Notes: a model not told the origin generated them from the sequence alone. A stretch of 64,000 nt of DNA from Devosia sp. SD17-2 (GCF_029201565.1 NZ_CP104002.1:3241001-3305000), one strand, 5' to 3'; shown: positions 43,557 to 53,379, counted from the first letter of the stretch. Numbers and translations are program-made.

Positions 43557-43700
43557 GAATATCACCTGTGTCAGTCTGCAATGGTGCCGAGTTTATAGCC
43601 GGGCAAGGGTGAAGCAAACAAGGCAAGCCCTGCAGGCAGCTGTTCACCAATGCACGCGCTTTTGCTCGCCGCCACCGCAGTTTGCCGCCACACTGTCTTT

Positions 43701-44981
43701 ATGCGCAATCTCACCGCCCCCAATCGCCGCCTTTTTGTCGCCGGTCTTGCCGGGCTCGCCGCCAGCCTGCCCCTTGCCGCGCACGCCCAGACCGGCCTCG
43801 TCGGCGATGGCACCACCGACCAGACATCGGCGCTGCAGGCGGCCATCGACGGCGCCAACGGTCGTCTCACCCTGCCCGCCGGCCGGTTCCTTGTGTCGAG
43901 CCTGCGCCTCCCCAGCAATATCCTCATCGAAGGGGTTCCGGGCGCCACCTGGCTCATCACCTCGGGCGGCATGGCTGCCTCCGCCTCGGGCCAATCCGGC
44001 ATCGTGCTGCGCGATATCGGCTTTACCGGCGACAGCGGCGACGCGCCGCTCCTCGGGTTTGAGGGCTCTACCGGCATCACCATCGAGCGCTGCCAGTTCC
44101 GCGACAGCCCGGCCATTGCGCTGGGCCTGCGCACCTCTGCCGCCACCATTCGCGACTGCGATTTCTCCGGCCATGGCGACGCCGCCATTCACTCCGTGGA
44201 CAGTCTTGGTGTCATCGTCACCGGCAATTCAATCGAAAAATGCGGCAATGCGGGCGTGCGTATCTGGCGTTCCGAAAACGGTCCGGATGGCTCAATCGTC
44301 ACGAATAATCGCATCCGCACCATAGACTGGCGTGGCGGCGGCAATGGCCAGAACGGCAATGGCATCAATGTCTATCTGGCCGATCAGGTGATCGTCGCCG
44401 ACAACCACATCGCCGACTGCGCCTTCACCGCCGTGCGCCTCAACACCACACACAATTGCCAGGTCACGGGCAATCTCTGCTTCAACTCGGGTGAAGTGGC
44501 GATCTTTTCCGAGTTCGGCTTTTCCGGCTCGATCGTCTCGGACAATGTCATCGACGGCGCCGCCACCGGCATTGCCATCACCAATCTCGACACTGGCGGA
44601 CAGATCGCCACCTGCGCCGGCAATATCGTGCGCAATATTTTCCCGCGCTCAGAGGTCAATCCGGACACCCGCCCGATCGGCATTCTGGTCGAAGCCGAAG
44701 TCGCGGTCACCGGTAATCTCGTTTCCAACAGCCCCGGCGCCGGCATCATCGGTGGCTGGGGCCCCTACCTCCGCAATGTCGCCTTGGCCGGCAATATCGT
44801 CGCCGACAGCGCCATCGGCATCGGCGTCAGCGTCGTGGAAGGCGTTGGGGCCGTCACCCTTTCCGGCAACCTCGTCTCCGGCGCCACCGAAGGCGACATC
44901 GTCGGCATGCGCTGGACCGAGATTTCCGAGCGGGATCTCATCGGGAATGCGAGCAGATATGGGCATGTGCGGGTGAACTGA
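43701..44981 (+). CDS. Tat-exported right-handed beta-helix protein (TIGR03808 family)
   Basis: The 426-residue protein begins with a twin-arginine signal (RRLFVAGLAGLAASLPLAAH) and an AHA-Q type cleavage site. It then has a pectate-lyase-like N-terminal region (TGLVGDGTTDQTSALQAAID) and many parallel beta-helix turns with recurrent N-x-I/V (ITIERCQFRDSPAIALGLRT). The family is found in Hyphomicrobiales with unknown substrate; the fold suggests polysaccharide binding or cleavage in the periplasm. ATG 43701 gives a correct Tat signal; longer starts would bury it. Confidence 0.85.
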   Translation: MRNLTAPNRRLFVAGLAGLAASLPLAAHAQTGLVGDGTTDQTSALQAAIDGANGRLTLPAGRFLVSSLRLPSNILIEGVPGATWLITSGGMAASASGQSGIVLRDIGFTGDSGDAPLLGFEGSTGITIERCQFRDSPAIALGLRTSAATIRDCDFSGHGDAAIHSVDSLGVIVTGNSIEKCGNAGVRIWRSENGPDGSIVTNNRIRTIDWRGGGNGQNGNGINVYLADQVIVADNHIADCAFTAVRLNTTHNCQVTGNLCFNSGEVAIFSEFGFSGSIVSDNVIDGAATGIAITNLDTGGQIATCAGNIVRNIFPRSEVNPDTRPIGILVEAEVAVTGNLVSNSPGAGIIGGWGPYLRNVALAGNIVADSAIGIGVSVVEGVGAVTLSGNLVSGATEGDIVGMRWTEISERDLIGNASRYGHVRVN

Positions 44982-44993
44982 CCCGCACCCAAC

Positions 44994-45088
44994 CTCCCCC
45001 TGATAGGGGGAGGAGCCCATCGTGGCCCTCGATCTTCGCCAAAACTCGATCCGTCCCTCCCCCTATCAGGGGGAGGCTAGGTGGGGGT
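44994..45088. repeat. G-tract palindromic repeat (family copy F, long form)
   Basis: It has the same architecture as copy E, including the inner AAACTCGATC, with palindromes near 44995 and 45057 and the trailing GTGGGGG. It lies between convergent genes. Confidence 0.7.
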
Positions 45089-45099
45089 AACTCTCCCCC

Positions 45100-46098
45100 T
45101 CACACCACCGCGCGCAATTCCCCGATCACTGCCTTGCGCACACTCTTCACATCCTGCCGCGCAAACTTCTCCAGCACCGCAATCTGCGCCGCATCCGGAT
45201 CGGCATATTTCAGTAGCACTGCCGCGATCATCGCCTGGCTGGCCGCAATGTGCCCGTCATCGCATTTGAGCGCATAGCCCCAGCCCTTGTCGCGAATTGC
45301 GCCGCATTGCACGCCATCGGCGCCCACTTTCTGCATGACCCGCCCGCCAAAGGCCTCCATCACGACCGTATCGAAGTGGCCCGTCCCGGCCACGAGATGG
45401 GGATGGCTGGTCGCCGCATCAAACAGCGCCGTCGCCGCGGCCGCGTGTCCGGCATCGAGCCCCTTGCCCGAACTCATGCGCGCAAAACCGAGCGCCCAGG
45501 CCCGCAGCGGCGCCGCCCAGGTGGGGATGGAACAGCCATCGGTGCCGCACCGATCTTCCGTGAGGCTCTCGCCGATCACCGCCTCCACGCTCGCGCGCAC
45601 CGCCCGCTGCACATCATGCTCGCGGCTGACATAATCCTTGGTCGGTACGCCCATGGCCAGCGCCACGCTCAACATGCCGGCATGCTTGCCCGAGCAATTA
45701 TTGTGCAGCGCACTCGGCCCCTGCCCCGACACACGCACCGCCTCGCGCGCCACGCCATTGGTCGGCATATGCGCGCCGCATTCGAGATCGGCCACGGAAA
45801 GCCCCATGCGATCGAGGAAATGGCTGACACCCGACACATGCGCTTCCTCGCCATGGTGCGAGGCGCAGGCCAGCGCCAGTTCTTCCCTCGTCTGGTGGAA
45901 TTTCTCGATGGCGTGGCGGTCGAACATGGCCAGCGCCTGCATGGACTTGATCGCCGAGCGCGGAAACACCGGCCGCTCGATATCTCCAGCGGAGGCGATG
46001 ATCTGCCCGTCCGCGTCCATCACCACAAAGGCGCCCCGGTGCCGGTTCTCCACCCAATTGCCGCGCACCACTTCAGCGAGAACGGGATTGGCATCCAT
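45100..46098 (-). CDS. Asparaginase (Rhizobium etli type, class 3)
   Basis: The 332-residue enzyme aligns by position with the R. etli asparaginase: Ser48 and Lys51 in FPRSAIKSMQAL and Cys135 and Lys138 in HNNCSGKHAG, plus RCGTDGCSIPTWAAP. It hydrolyses L-asparagine to aspartate and ammonia with a fold related to serine beta-lactamases and is unrelated to the AnsA/AnsB family. ATG 46098 gives this numbering exactly, so it is preferred over the longer frame. Confidence 0.9.
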   Translation of the reverse strand: MDANPVLAEVVRGNWVENRHRGAFVVMDADGQIIASAGDIERPVFPRSAIKSMQALAMFDRHAIEKFHQTREELALACASHHGEEAHVSGVSHFLDRMGLSVADLECGAHMPTNGVAREAVRVSGQGPSALHNNCSGKHAGMLSVALAMGVPTKDYVSREHDVQRAVRASVEAVIGESLTEDRCGTDGCSIPTWAAPLRAWALGFARMSSGKGLDAGHAAAATALFDAATSHPHLVAGTGHFDTVVMEAFGGRVMQKVGADGVQCGAIRDKGWGYALKCDDGHIAASQAMIAAVLLKYADPDAAQIAVLEKFARQDVKSVRKAVIGELRAVV

Positions 46099-46185
46099 GA
46101 CAAAAAAACTCCGGTCCAGAACTGCTCTTGTGGAACAGCGCCAGACCGGAAAAGTCAATGCATGGGAGGAGGCAAGTCTGGCCGA

Positions 46186-46524
46186 TCAGACGTCCCAGTC
46201 GGCCCCTGGGGTGAGGTAGCGCGCGTTGACCCAACCACGCGTATAATTGCCATCGACCAGGCACCAGTCGGCGCTGGCCTCGACTTCGATGCAGCGCTCG
46301 ACCCAGACCTGCGCGCCCGGCTTGAGCGCGCCCACCTTCTGCGAATAGCTGGCGGGCCATTTGCGCACATTGAGCACGTCCCAGCGGGCGACATTGGACA
46401 CGCGGGCCATCTGGTCGACGTCATATCCGGCGGCCGTGGCGGGCTGGATGGTAAAGGCGGCTGCGGCGGTGATGACAATCCCGCAAAGCCCTGCAACCAG
46501 CAATTTTTCCTGTGTCCTGTTCAT
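46186..46524 (-). CDS. Secreted SH3-like domain protein
   Basis: The 112-residue protein has an N-terminal signal peptide (LLVAGLCGIVITAAAAFTI, cleavage after ATAA or similar) and a bacterial SH3-type domain (VLNVRKWPASYSQKVGALKPG, then WCLVDGNYTRGWVNARYL). Such domains bind cell-wall peptides. Two Cys (ERCIEVEASADWC) could form a disulfide in the periplasm. It lies downstream of another small secreted protein on the same strand. Confidence 0.8.
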   Translation of the reverse strand: MNRTQEKLLVAGLCGIVITAAAAFTIQPATAAGYDVDQMARVSNVARWDVLNVRKWPASYSQKVGALKPGAQVWVERCIEVEASADWCLVDGNYTRGWVNARYLTPGADWDV

Positions 46525-46591
46525 GGCGTCGCCCCCCTCTGGAGATCGCTGTGTTGATCCCCACTCTAATGATCCGATTTGAACCCTTCCT

Positions 46592-46633
46592 GATCCGGGC
46601 GTTCAGAATGCGTTCATGCCGAACGCCCGGATC
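46592..46633. other. 13-bp perfect inverted repeat between two secreted-protein genes
   Basis: GATCCGGGCGTTC and GAACGCCCGGATC are separated by 16 bases. The hairpin sits just past the stop codon of the gene at 46641 on the minus strand, but no T run follows, so it is not a clear intrinsic terminator. Confidence 0.6.
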
Positions 46634-46640
46634 GGAAAGC

Positions 46641-47069
46641 TCAGTTAGCGTCCCGCTGATAGACATAGAGCACGACGCTGTTGCCGCCGCCGAAGCGCAG
46701 CGACACCACATCCTGCTCGTCATAACCACGCGCGGCCAATGCCCCCATCAGGGTGACGTTCTGCCCGATTGGGCCCCTCAAATGATTGACATTGCCGTTC
46801 ACGAAGAGCGCGCCGTAAGCATTCTTGCCTGCAACACTGAGATCCTCGCAGACCGGGATCAGCGCCACGCGCTGGCCATTGATGGCGGCGATATCGGCAT
46901 GGCGCACCGAGCGCATGTGCCCCATGTCATCTGCGCAATTGGTCTCTTGCGTCGGCATGATGCGCTGGTTCGGAAAGTTGTTACCCGCAGCGCGCTGGGC
47001 GGCGCTCGGCAGGGTGGCAACGAGGCTGACAAGCCCGGCGCAGACGAAAAGTGCTAGTCCCTTGTTCAT
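46641..47069 (-). CDS. Small secreted hypothetical protein
   Basis: The 142-residue product has a signal peptide (LALFVCAGLVSLVATLPSAA) and a mature domain with two Cys and a repeated strand pattern (NGQRVALIPVCEDLSVAGKN, NVTLMGALAARGYDEQDVVS). I do not recognise the family; the end (SLRFGGGNSVVLYVYQRD) looks like the closing strands of a small beta fold. A periplasmic location is likely. Confidence 0.65.
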   Translation of the reverse strand: MNKGLALFVCAGLVSLVATLPSAAQRAAGNNFPNQRIMPTQETNCADDMGHMRSVRHADIAAINGQRVALIPVCEDLSVAGKNAYGALFVNGNVNHLRGPIGQNVTLMGALAARGYDEQDVVSLRFGGGNSVVLYVYQRDAN

Positions 47070-47287
47070 GGTCCATCTCCATTTCGCTGGCGTCCGCCCC
47101 TCGCGGCCGCCCCACCGACCTCCCCGGTCGGCCTTGAACGAGAGAATGGTGCCAGTGCTTTGAACTCCGCCTGAGGCCGGCGTTCATCTCCCGTTTAGCC
47201 GCTGCCGATTGGCAGAGGGGGCGAAGCGGCATAGTCTTGCGCCAGGGAGTGGCGGCAAATCCGCCTGCAAAATGAGGAGGTTCGGCT

Positions 47288-48142
47288 ATGGCAAGGATTT
47301 TGGTGACCGGCGGCAGCGGCAAGCTGGGGCGGGCGGTCCTTCGCGACCTCGTCGCCCATGGCAATTCGGTTCTCAATCTCGACCAGGCGCCGCCTCAAGA
47401 GGCAATCTGCCCGAGCGTGAAGATCGACCTCTCCAATTTCGGCGAAGTCGCCGCTGCCGTCATGGGCGGGATCGACGAGCGCGGCGGTCCTTTCGATGCC
47501 GTGGTGCACCTTGCGGCAATTCCAGCGCCAGGCCTTGCCGCCAATGCCCGCACCTTCACCAACAATGTCTCGGCGACCTACAATATCTTCGAGGCCTGCC
47601 GCCTCGCCGGCATCAAGAACGTGGTCTTTGCCTCAAGCGAGACCGTGCTCGGCCTGCCCTTCGACACGCCCCCGCCCTATGCGCCCGTGGACGAAGAATA
47701 TTTTCCCCGCCCCGAGAGCGCCTATTCGCTCGGAAAGCTCGTCGACGAAACCATGGCCGCCCAGTTCTGCCGCTGGGATCCGGAGCTGCGCATGGTTGGC
47801 CTGCGCTTTTCCAACGTCATGTATCCCGAAGACTACGCGGCCTTCCCCAAGTTCGACAGCGATCCCAATGCCCGCAAGTGGAACCTCTGGGGCTATATCG
47901 ACGCCCGCGACGGCGCCCAGGCCGTGCGCCGCGCCATCCTCGCTGATTTCAAGGGTTTTGAGGCCTTCATCATCGCCAATGCCGACTCGGTCATGAGCCG
48001 CTCGAGCGCCTCTCTCCTCGCCGAAGTCTTTCCCGGCGTCGAGCAGAAGGGCAATATCTCGACCAACTCCACCCTGCTCTCGGTCGAAAAAGCCAAGCGC
48101 ATGCTGGGCTATTCGCCCCAATATAGCTGGCGCCATCAATAA
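47288..48142 (+). CDS. NAD-dependent epimerase/dehydratase family protein (uronate dehydrogenase-like)
   Basis: The 284-residue short-chain protein has the nucleotide-binding motif VTGGSGKLGRAVL at residues 6-18 and the catalytic Tyr/Lys pair in ESAYSLGKLVDETM, with Ser in VFASSETVLG. Size and segments such as LHLAAIP-like VHLAAIPAPG and WNLWGYIDARD recall extended SDRs acting on sugars (uronate dehydrogenase or UDP-sugar epimerase). The substrate is not determined. A perfect GAGGAGG precedes the ATG. Confidence 0.8.
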   Translation: MARILVTGGSGKLGRAVLRDLVAHGNSVLNLDQAPPQEAICPSVKIDLSNFGEVAAAVMGGIDERGGPFDAVVHLAAIPAPGLAANARTFTNNVSATYNIFEACRLAGIKNVVFASSETVLGLPFDTPPPYAPVDEEYFPRPESAYSLGKLVDETMAAQFCRWDPELRMVGLRFSNVMYPEDYAAFPKFDSDPNARKWNLWGYIDARDGAQAVRRAILADFKGFEAFIIANADSVMSRSSASLLAEVFPGVEQKGNISTNSTLLSVEKAKRMLGYSPQYSWRHQ

Positions 48143-48251
48143 GTCCGGCGAATCTGTCGCAGCCTTTTGCCATAAGGTCTTATTGCCATCGGGGGGCCGG
48201 GTCACACACTCTGTCCCCCTGCCCATTTCATCGGGCACTTAGGACCAGACC

Positions 48252-49514
48252 ATGCCGCGCCTCACGTTGACAGAGCACCCCTATCGCCAGGCCATCATGG
48301 ACGAGGTCCATGCACGCCCCATCGATATCATCGCCGGCCCGAGCCGCCTGCGACGGCTGGTCTTTGTCATGCCGTCCGTTTCGGGCGCGATGATGCGCGT
48401 CTTCGATGCATTCACCGCCTTCTGCTGCGAGGCCGGCCACCCCTCGCCCAGCGCCACAACACGCCAGCACAGTTTCAATACCGCGGCGCACCACGTCACC
48501 TGGGAATTCCATACCGAATTCATCACCATCACCTGGCGGAGCGATCTCGAGGATTGGGAAAACTGGCCCGACGACATTGGTCTGTCTGCCATTTCCGATG
48601 GCCTGCTGATCGGCGCCATGCGCATCGATGTCACCGACCAGCCGACGATCCCCGATGCCATGGTCCCGGGCTTTGATCTCGCCAGCCTCTGCCTGCCCGA
48701 TATCGAAAGCGGCAATGCCCAGGTCGCCACCGACTTTGTTGCCGATGAAGACAGTTTTATTCGCTTCGAGCTCGCCGCCGGACGCCTGACCCAGCTGCGC
48801 CGTTCGATCGTGGTCCGCCGCCTCCTCGAGGTCGAGACCTATCGCACGATGGCCCTGCTCGGCCTTCCCCTCGCCCGGGAAACCGGGCCGGAGTTGCGCA
48901 GCATCGAGCTTGAACTGACCGCTCAGATCGAGAGCCTCTCGGAGGCGATCACGCCAAAGGACATTCAGGCAGCGCTCGACGCCCTGCACGCCCTTTCGGT
49001 GCGGTCGGGTCAGCTCTCGGAGCGGCTGGGCTATCGCTTTGCAGCAGGCCAGGCCTATGGCGACGTGCTGCGTCGGCGCCTGACCAATCTGCGTGAGAAT
49101 TCGACGCCGCGCGGCTCGACGCTCACCCACTACATCGGCAATCGCGTTGATCCGGGGCTGGCCACCTGTGCCGCCATGGAAAAGCGCCTGCAGGTGGTCT
49201 CCGAAAAGATCGAGCGCGCCGTCGGCATGCTCAATGTCCGCATTGGCGTCGACATGCAGGTGCAGAACGCCAAACTGCTCGACAATATCGCCCGCACCGC
49301 CCGCAGCCAGTTCCTCCTGCAGCGTACTGTGGAGGGTCTGTCGACCATCGCCATCAGCTATTACCTGCTCGGGATCATCAGCTACGCGCTGGCCGGCCCT
49401 CTCGCCCAGCTCAACTGGGACAAGACCATGACCCTGTCCCTGGCCGCCCCCTTCGTCCTCGTCGCCGTCTGGGCCATGGTCCGCTACATCCGCAATTCCC
49501 ACGACAAGCACTAG
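48252..49514 (+). CDS. DUF3422 family membrane-anchored protein
   Basis: This 420-residue protein matches DUF3422: HPYRQAIMDEVHARPIDII at the start, a WEFHTEFITITW segment, a coiled-coil region (LELTAQIESLSEAITPKDIQ), and two C-terminal transmembrane helices (STIAISYYLLGIISYALAGP and APFVLVAVWAMVRYI). The overall plan (large cytosolic domain, coiled coil, paired helices) resembles magnesium-channel-like membrane proteins, but its function is unknown. Confidence 0.87.
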   Translation: MPRLTLTEHPYRQAIMDEVHARPIDIIAGPSRLRRLVFVMPSVSGAMMRVFDAFTAFCCEAGHPSPSATTRQHSFNTAAHHVTWEFHTEFITITWRSDLEDWENWPDDIGLSAISDGLLIGAMRIDVTDQPTIPDAMVPGFDLASLCLPDIESGNAQVATDFVADEDSFIRFELAAGRLTQLRRSIVVRRLLEVETYRTMALLGLPLARETGPELRSIELELTAQIESLSEAITPKDIQAALDALHALSVRSGQLSERLGYRFAAGQAYGDVLRRRLTNLRENSTPRGSTLTHYIGNRVDPGLATCAAMEKRLQVVSEKIERAVGMLNVRIGVDMQVQNAKLLDNIARTARSQFLLQRTVEGLSTIAISYYLLGIISYALAGPLAQLNWDKTMTLSLAAPFVLVAVWAMVRYIRNSHDKH

Positions 49515-49543
49515 GCGACCCGTTCCGGCCACGCAGTTGCGTC

Positions 49544-49565
49544 CCTCCCCCTTCTCAGGGGGAGG
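49544..49565. repeat. G-tract palindromic repeat (family copy G)
   Basis: CTCCCCCTTCTCAGGGGGAG followed by GTTAGGAGGGGG sits in the gap between the convergent DUF3422 and rhamnose mutarotase genes. It could serve as a bidirectional terminator. Confidence 0.6.
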
Positions 49566-49581
49566 TTAGGAGGGGGTTCCC

Positions 49582-49914
49582 TCACTTCATCCAGAACATC
49601 GGCACCAGATCCACCGACAGCGGCTCGTTCTTCTCGTTCGTCGCCATCACATCCGCCATATGTGCCCACCAGCGCTTCATCACCGCGGTCTGCGGCAGCG
49701 CGTCCATTGAGTGGTCGACCCGGCGCCACAAAACCCCAAAAAGAATATTCGTCTCCTCGTCGAGATGGATCGAATAATCCTTCACCCCCGCCTCGTGCAG
49801 CAGATCCACCAGCTCGGGGAAAATCTCGTCATGGCGCTTCTTGTATTCTTCCGCCATGCCCGGATTGAGCTTCATCTTGAAGGCGTGTTTCTCGTAATTG
49901 CCGTCTCTGATCAT
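49582..49914 (-). CDS. rhaU: L-rhamnose mutarotase
   Basis: The 110-residue enzyme interconverts alpha- and beta-L-rhamnose. It has the family's [20 protein letters not shown] with the active His, the central [20 protein letters not shown], and a C-terminal [12 protein letters not shown] 49914 overlaps the rhaQ stop as ATGA. It is the last gene of the minus-strand rhamnose operon; in Rhizobium a kinase gene rhaK follows rhaU, but here the next gene is unrelated and convergent. Confidence 0.9.
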   Translation of the reverse strand: MIRDGNYEKHAFKMKLNPGMAEEYKKRHDEIFPELVDLLHEAGVKDYSIHLDEETNILFGVLWRRVDHSMDALPQTAVMKRWWAHMADVMATNEKNEPLSVDLVPMFWMK

Positions 49915-50909
49915 GCCGTGCGCTGCTTCCACATTTTGAAAAGGATCGGCAGCGCGATGACCACGATCAGCAGCGCCCCGATGAAAATCGACATCACAAT
50001 CCCCGGCACGTTGAGCAGCCCCAGCCCGAAGGTGACGAGCCCCATGATCAGCGCGGCCAGCACCACCCCGATGATCGAGCCCGATCCACCCAGGATCGAC
50101 ACCCCGCCCAGCACCACCATGGTGATCACCTCGAGCTCAAACCCCTGCGCAATCGAGGGCCGGGTCGAGCCCAACCGCGCCGTCAGCAGCACAGCGGCGA
50201 TCCCGCTCATGAGCCCCGTGAGGCAGAACAGCACGAATTTGATCCGGTCCACCCGCACGCCGGAAAACTGCGCCGCCGTCGCATTATTGCCGATGGCGAA
50301 CACCCGTCGCCCGAAATTGGTATGGTGCAGCAGCACATAAAAGATCACCGCCGCGACCAGGAACAGCACCAGCTCGAACGAGATCACCCACCAGACATAG
50401 CCCTGCCCGAACCAGGAAAAACTCGCCGGATAGCCCTTAAAACTCTGGTCCCCGAGGATGATGTAAGCGATCCCGCGAAATAGGCTCATCGTGCCGATGG
50501 TGACGACGATGGACGGCAGTTTCAGCCCCGTCACCAGAAACCCGTTAAACGCCCCGCAGGCAATGCCGACCGCCACGCCCACCGCCACCAGCATGGGCGT
50601 ATCCGCCCCAAACTGCAGCGCCAGCCCCATCAGCGTCGAGGCCAGCGCAATGATTGACGCCACCGAAAGATCAATCTCCCCGGTGATAATCACCAGCGCC
50701 ATCGCCAGCGCAATGATCGCCTTTTCGGTGAAATTGAACGTCAGATCCGACAGGCTCCAGGCATTGAGGAAATAGGGCGAGGCAAAGGAATTGGCGACAA
50801 AGATCGCCACCGCCACCAGCACCAACAGGCTCTCCCAACTCAACACCGCCGCCCGAACGGGACTATCCAGCCGATCCGGCAGATGACGGGTGTGCGTGGT
50901 GTCAGTCAT
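49911..50909 (-). CDS. rhaQ: Rhamnose ABC transporter permease
   Basis: The 332-residue inner-membrane permease of the ribose/rhamnose type has about ten helices, a conserved [15 protein letters not shown] near residue 70 and the loop [21 protein letters not shown] that contacts the ATPase. Start overlaps rhaP by four bases. It pairs with RhaP to form the channel. Confidence 0.88.
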   Translation of the reverse strand: MTDTTHTRHLPDRLDSPVRAAVLSWESLLVLVAVAIFVANSFASPYFLNAWSLSDLTFNFTEKAIIALAMALVIITGEIDLSVASIIALASTLMGLALQFGADTPMLVAVGVAVGIACGAFNGFLVTGLKLPSIVVTIGTMSLFRGIAYIILGDQSFKGYPASFSWFGQGYVWWVISFELVLFLVAAVIFYVLLHHTNFGRRVFAIGNNATAAQFSGVRVDRIKFVLFCLTGLMSGIAAVLLTARLGSTRPSIAQGFELEVITMVVLGGVSILGGSGSIIGVVLAALIMGLVTFGLGLLNVPGIVMSIFIGALLIVVIALPILFKMWKQRTA

Positions 50910-51880
50910 GCGGAAGCCCTCTTCAAAATCACCCGGCCCTTCCGCGTTTCCCCGCGCGCATTGAGCACCACCGCGATCAGGATCGCGGCCCCCGAGATCG
51001 CCATCTGCCAGAACGGGGAGACGCCGATCACCGGCAGCGCGTTGTTCACGACACCGAGGAACAGCGCCCCCAGAAGCGCCCCGGCCACCGTGCCGATGCC
51101 CCCGGCGATCGACACCCCGCCGATCACGCAGGCGGCGATAATGGTCAGCTCATAGCCACTCGCCACTTCCACCGAGGCGATCACATAGCGGGAAATCCAG
51201 AGATAGCCGCAGAGCCCGGAAATGGCCCCGGAGAGCACGAAGGCCCAGAATTTAGTCTGCCCCACATTGATGCCGGTATAGACCGAGGCCGTCGGATTGA
51301 CGCCGATGGCGTAAAACGCCCGGCCCTGCGGCGTGCGCGTCATCAGCACAAAAACCAGCGCCGCCACCACAATGGCAAACCAACTCAAGATCGGCAGCCC
51401 CAGAAACGCCCCGCGCTGGAGCTGGATGAAATCCGGGCTCATCTGCGCCGCGTTGACCCAGGCCCCGCCCGAAATCACGAACACCAGTCCGCGAAAAATC
51501 GTGAGGGTCCCCAGCGTCACCACGATGGGCGGAATATCGAGCTTCCACACCAGCACGCCGTTGAACGCCCCCAGCCCCGCGCCAATTGCGATACTGGCCG
51601 CTATCAACAGCGGGATCGGGACCATCGGAAATGCCGCATTGGCCATGGCGACGATCATGCCGGTCAGCGCTAGGTTCGACGCCATGGACAGGTCAATGGA
51701 GCGGGTCAGAATGACCGCCATCTGCCCCAGCGCCAGCATCATCAGAATGGACGTGTCGTTGAAAATGGTCAGCAGATTGCCCGGCTGGGCAAAGCGCGGA
51801 AAGCGGATCGTCACCAGCACCAGCACGGCGAGAATGGCCAGCGCCAACCAGAGTTCGCGGGTTCTCAGAAGCCGGTTCAT
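50906..51880 (-). CDS. rhaP: Rhamnose ABC transporter permease
   Basis: The 324-residue permease has the same fold as RhaQ: SIDLSMASNLALTGMIVAM, NGVLVWKLDIPPIVVTLGT, and the ATPase-contact loop FYAIGVNPTASVYTGINVG. It overlaps rhaT and rhaQ by four bases on each side, so the three are translated together. Confidence 0.88.
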   Translation of the reverse strand: MNRLLRTRELWLALAILAVLVLVTIRFPRFAQPGNLLTIFNDTSILMMLALGQMAVILTRSIDLSMASNLALTGMIVAMANAAFPMVPIPLLIAASIAIGAGLGAFNGVLVWKLDIPPIVVTLGTLTIFRGLVFVISGGAWVNAAQMSPDFIQLQRGAFLGLPILSWFAIVVAALVFVLMTRTPQGRAFYAIGVNPTASVYTGINVGQTKFWAFVLSGAISGLCGYLWISRYVIASVEVASGYELTIIAACVIGGVSIAGGIGTVAGALLGALFLGVVNNALPVIGVSPFWQMAISGAAILIAVVLNARGETRKGRVILKRASA

Positions 51881-53379
51881 GCCGCGTCCTCCACAATGCC
51901 CGCGGCCAGCCGCACCAGCGGTTCCGGCGCAAGCCCGTCATTGACCAATGTGTCCACCACCAGCCCGTCGCGCATCACCACAATCCGGTCGCTCATACCC
52001 AAAATTTCGGGGAGTTCGGACGAGACCATGATGACGCTGAGCCCCTGCGCCACCAGTTCGCCCATGAATTCATGCACCGCCGCTTTCGAGCCGATATCAA
52101 TCCCCTTGGTCGGCTCATCGAGAATGATCACTTTCGGCAGCGTTGCCAGCCACTTGGCGATAACCACCTTCTGCTGATTGCCCCCCGAAAGCGTCGACAC
52201 ATTCTGGCTGAGCGATGAGGCGCGCAGATCCAGCCGCCCCGTATAAGTGCGCGAAAGCTTGAACTCTTCCGCCATGCGCAGAAAGCCGGACCGGCTGGTC
52301 TTACCAAGGCTGGGGAGCGAGACATTCTTGAAAATGGGCTCGCCGGTAATGACGCCCTGCTTGCCGCGCTCTTCGGGCACATAGACGATCCCGGCCTCCA
52401 CCGCGTCGGCCGGGGATTTGGGCGCAATGGCCCTGCCCTCGAGCGTCATGCTGCCCGCCGAAACCGGCGTCATGCCGAACACGGCCTGCATCACCTCGGA
52501 GCGCCCCGCGCCAACGAGCCCGTAAAAACCCAGTATCTCGCCCTTGCGCACCGCAAAGGAGATATTCTCGAACTCGGTTGGATGGCCCAGCCCCTCGACC
52601 GCCAGCACGGGCTCCCCGATCGCGGTCTCACGCTTGGGAAAAATCTGGTCGACCGAGCGCCCCACCATCATGCGCACGATTTCGCCCTGGGGCGTGTCGG
52701 CGATCATCCCCTTACCCACCATTTCGCCATCGCGGAACACGGTGTAGCGGTCGGCGATGCGATAGATTTCATCGAATTTGTGGGAGATGAAGAGGATGGC
52801 CTTGCCGTCCTTTTTCAAGAGCTCGACGAGCACATAAAGCTCCTCGATTTCCTTCTGGCTGAGCGCCGCGGTCGGCTCATCCATGATGACCACCTGCGCA
52901 TCAACGCTCAGCGCCCGCGCCACCGCCACGAGGTGCTTCTTGGCAATGCCCAGCTCCTTGAGCGGCATATCAGCATCAATCCCGGCCGCCATGGAATCGA
53001 GCGTCAGCTGCGCCTCGCGCCGCATCGTCTTCCAGTCGATCATCCCGAAGCGCGTCTTTGGCGCATGGCCGAGATAGATGTTTTCCGCTACGCTCAGATC
53101 ATCGAACAGCACGGTTTCCTGATGGATCGCCGTAATCCCCGCCGCCGACGCCGAATGCGCGGTCGGCAGGCGCACCACTTTTCCGCCCACCCGGATTACG
53201 CCGGCGTCCGGCTGGTAGATGCCGGTCATCACTTTCACCAAGGTCGATTTTCCCGCGCCATTCTCCCCGATCAGCGCGGTTACCTGGCCGGGATAAAGCT
53301 CCAGCGCCACCTCATGCAGTGCCCGCACGCCGGGAAAGCTCTTGGATATGCCGGAAAGGGTGAGGATGGGTTCGGTCAT
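51877..53379 (-). CDS. rhaT: Rhamnose ABC transporter ATP-binding protein (double ATPase)
   Basis: The 500-residue protein has two fused nucleotide-binding domains of the RbsA/XylG type. The first has Walker A LIGENGAGKSTLVKVM near residue 38 and Walker B VVIMDEPTAALSQKE; the second has a non-canonical P-loop (YGLVGAGRSEVMQAV) and LSGGNQQKVVIAKWLATLPK with VIILDEPTKGIDIG. It energises rhamnose uptake. The name rhaT follows Rhizobium use and differs from the E. coli symporter RhaT. Confidence 0.88.
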   Translation of the reverse strand: MTEPILTLSGISKSFPGVRALHEVALELYPGQVTALIGENGAGKSTLVKVMTGIYQPDAGVIRVGGKVVRLPTAHSASAAGITAIHQETVLFDDLSVAENIYLGHAPKTRFGMIDWKTMRREAQLTLDSMAAGIDADMPLKELGIAKKHLVAVARALSVDAQVVIMDEPTAALSQKEIEELYVLVELLKKDGKAILFISHKFDEIYRIADRYTVFRDGEMVGKGMIADTPQGEIVRMMVGRSVDQIFPKRETAIGEPVLAVEGLGHPTEFENISFAVRKGEILGFYGLVGAGRSEVMQAVFGMTPVSAGSMTLEGRAIAPKSPADAVEAGIVYVPEERGKQGVITGEPIFKNVSLPSLGKTSRSGFLRMAEEFKLSRTYTGRLDLRASSLSQNVSTLSGGNQQKVVIAKWLATLPKVIILDEPTKGIDIGSKAAVHEFMGELVAQGLSVIMVSSELPEILGMSDRIVVMRDGLVVDTLVNDGLAPEPLVRLAAGIVEDAA

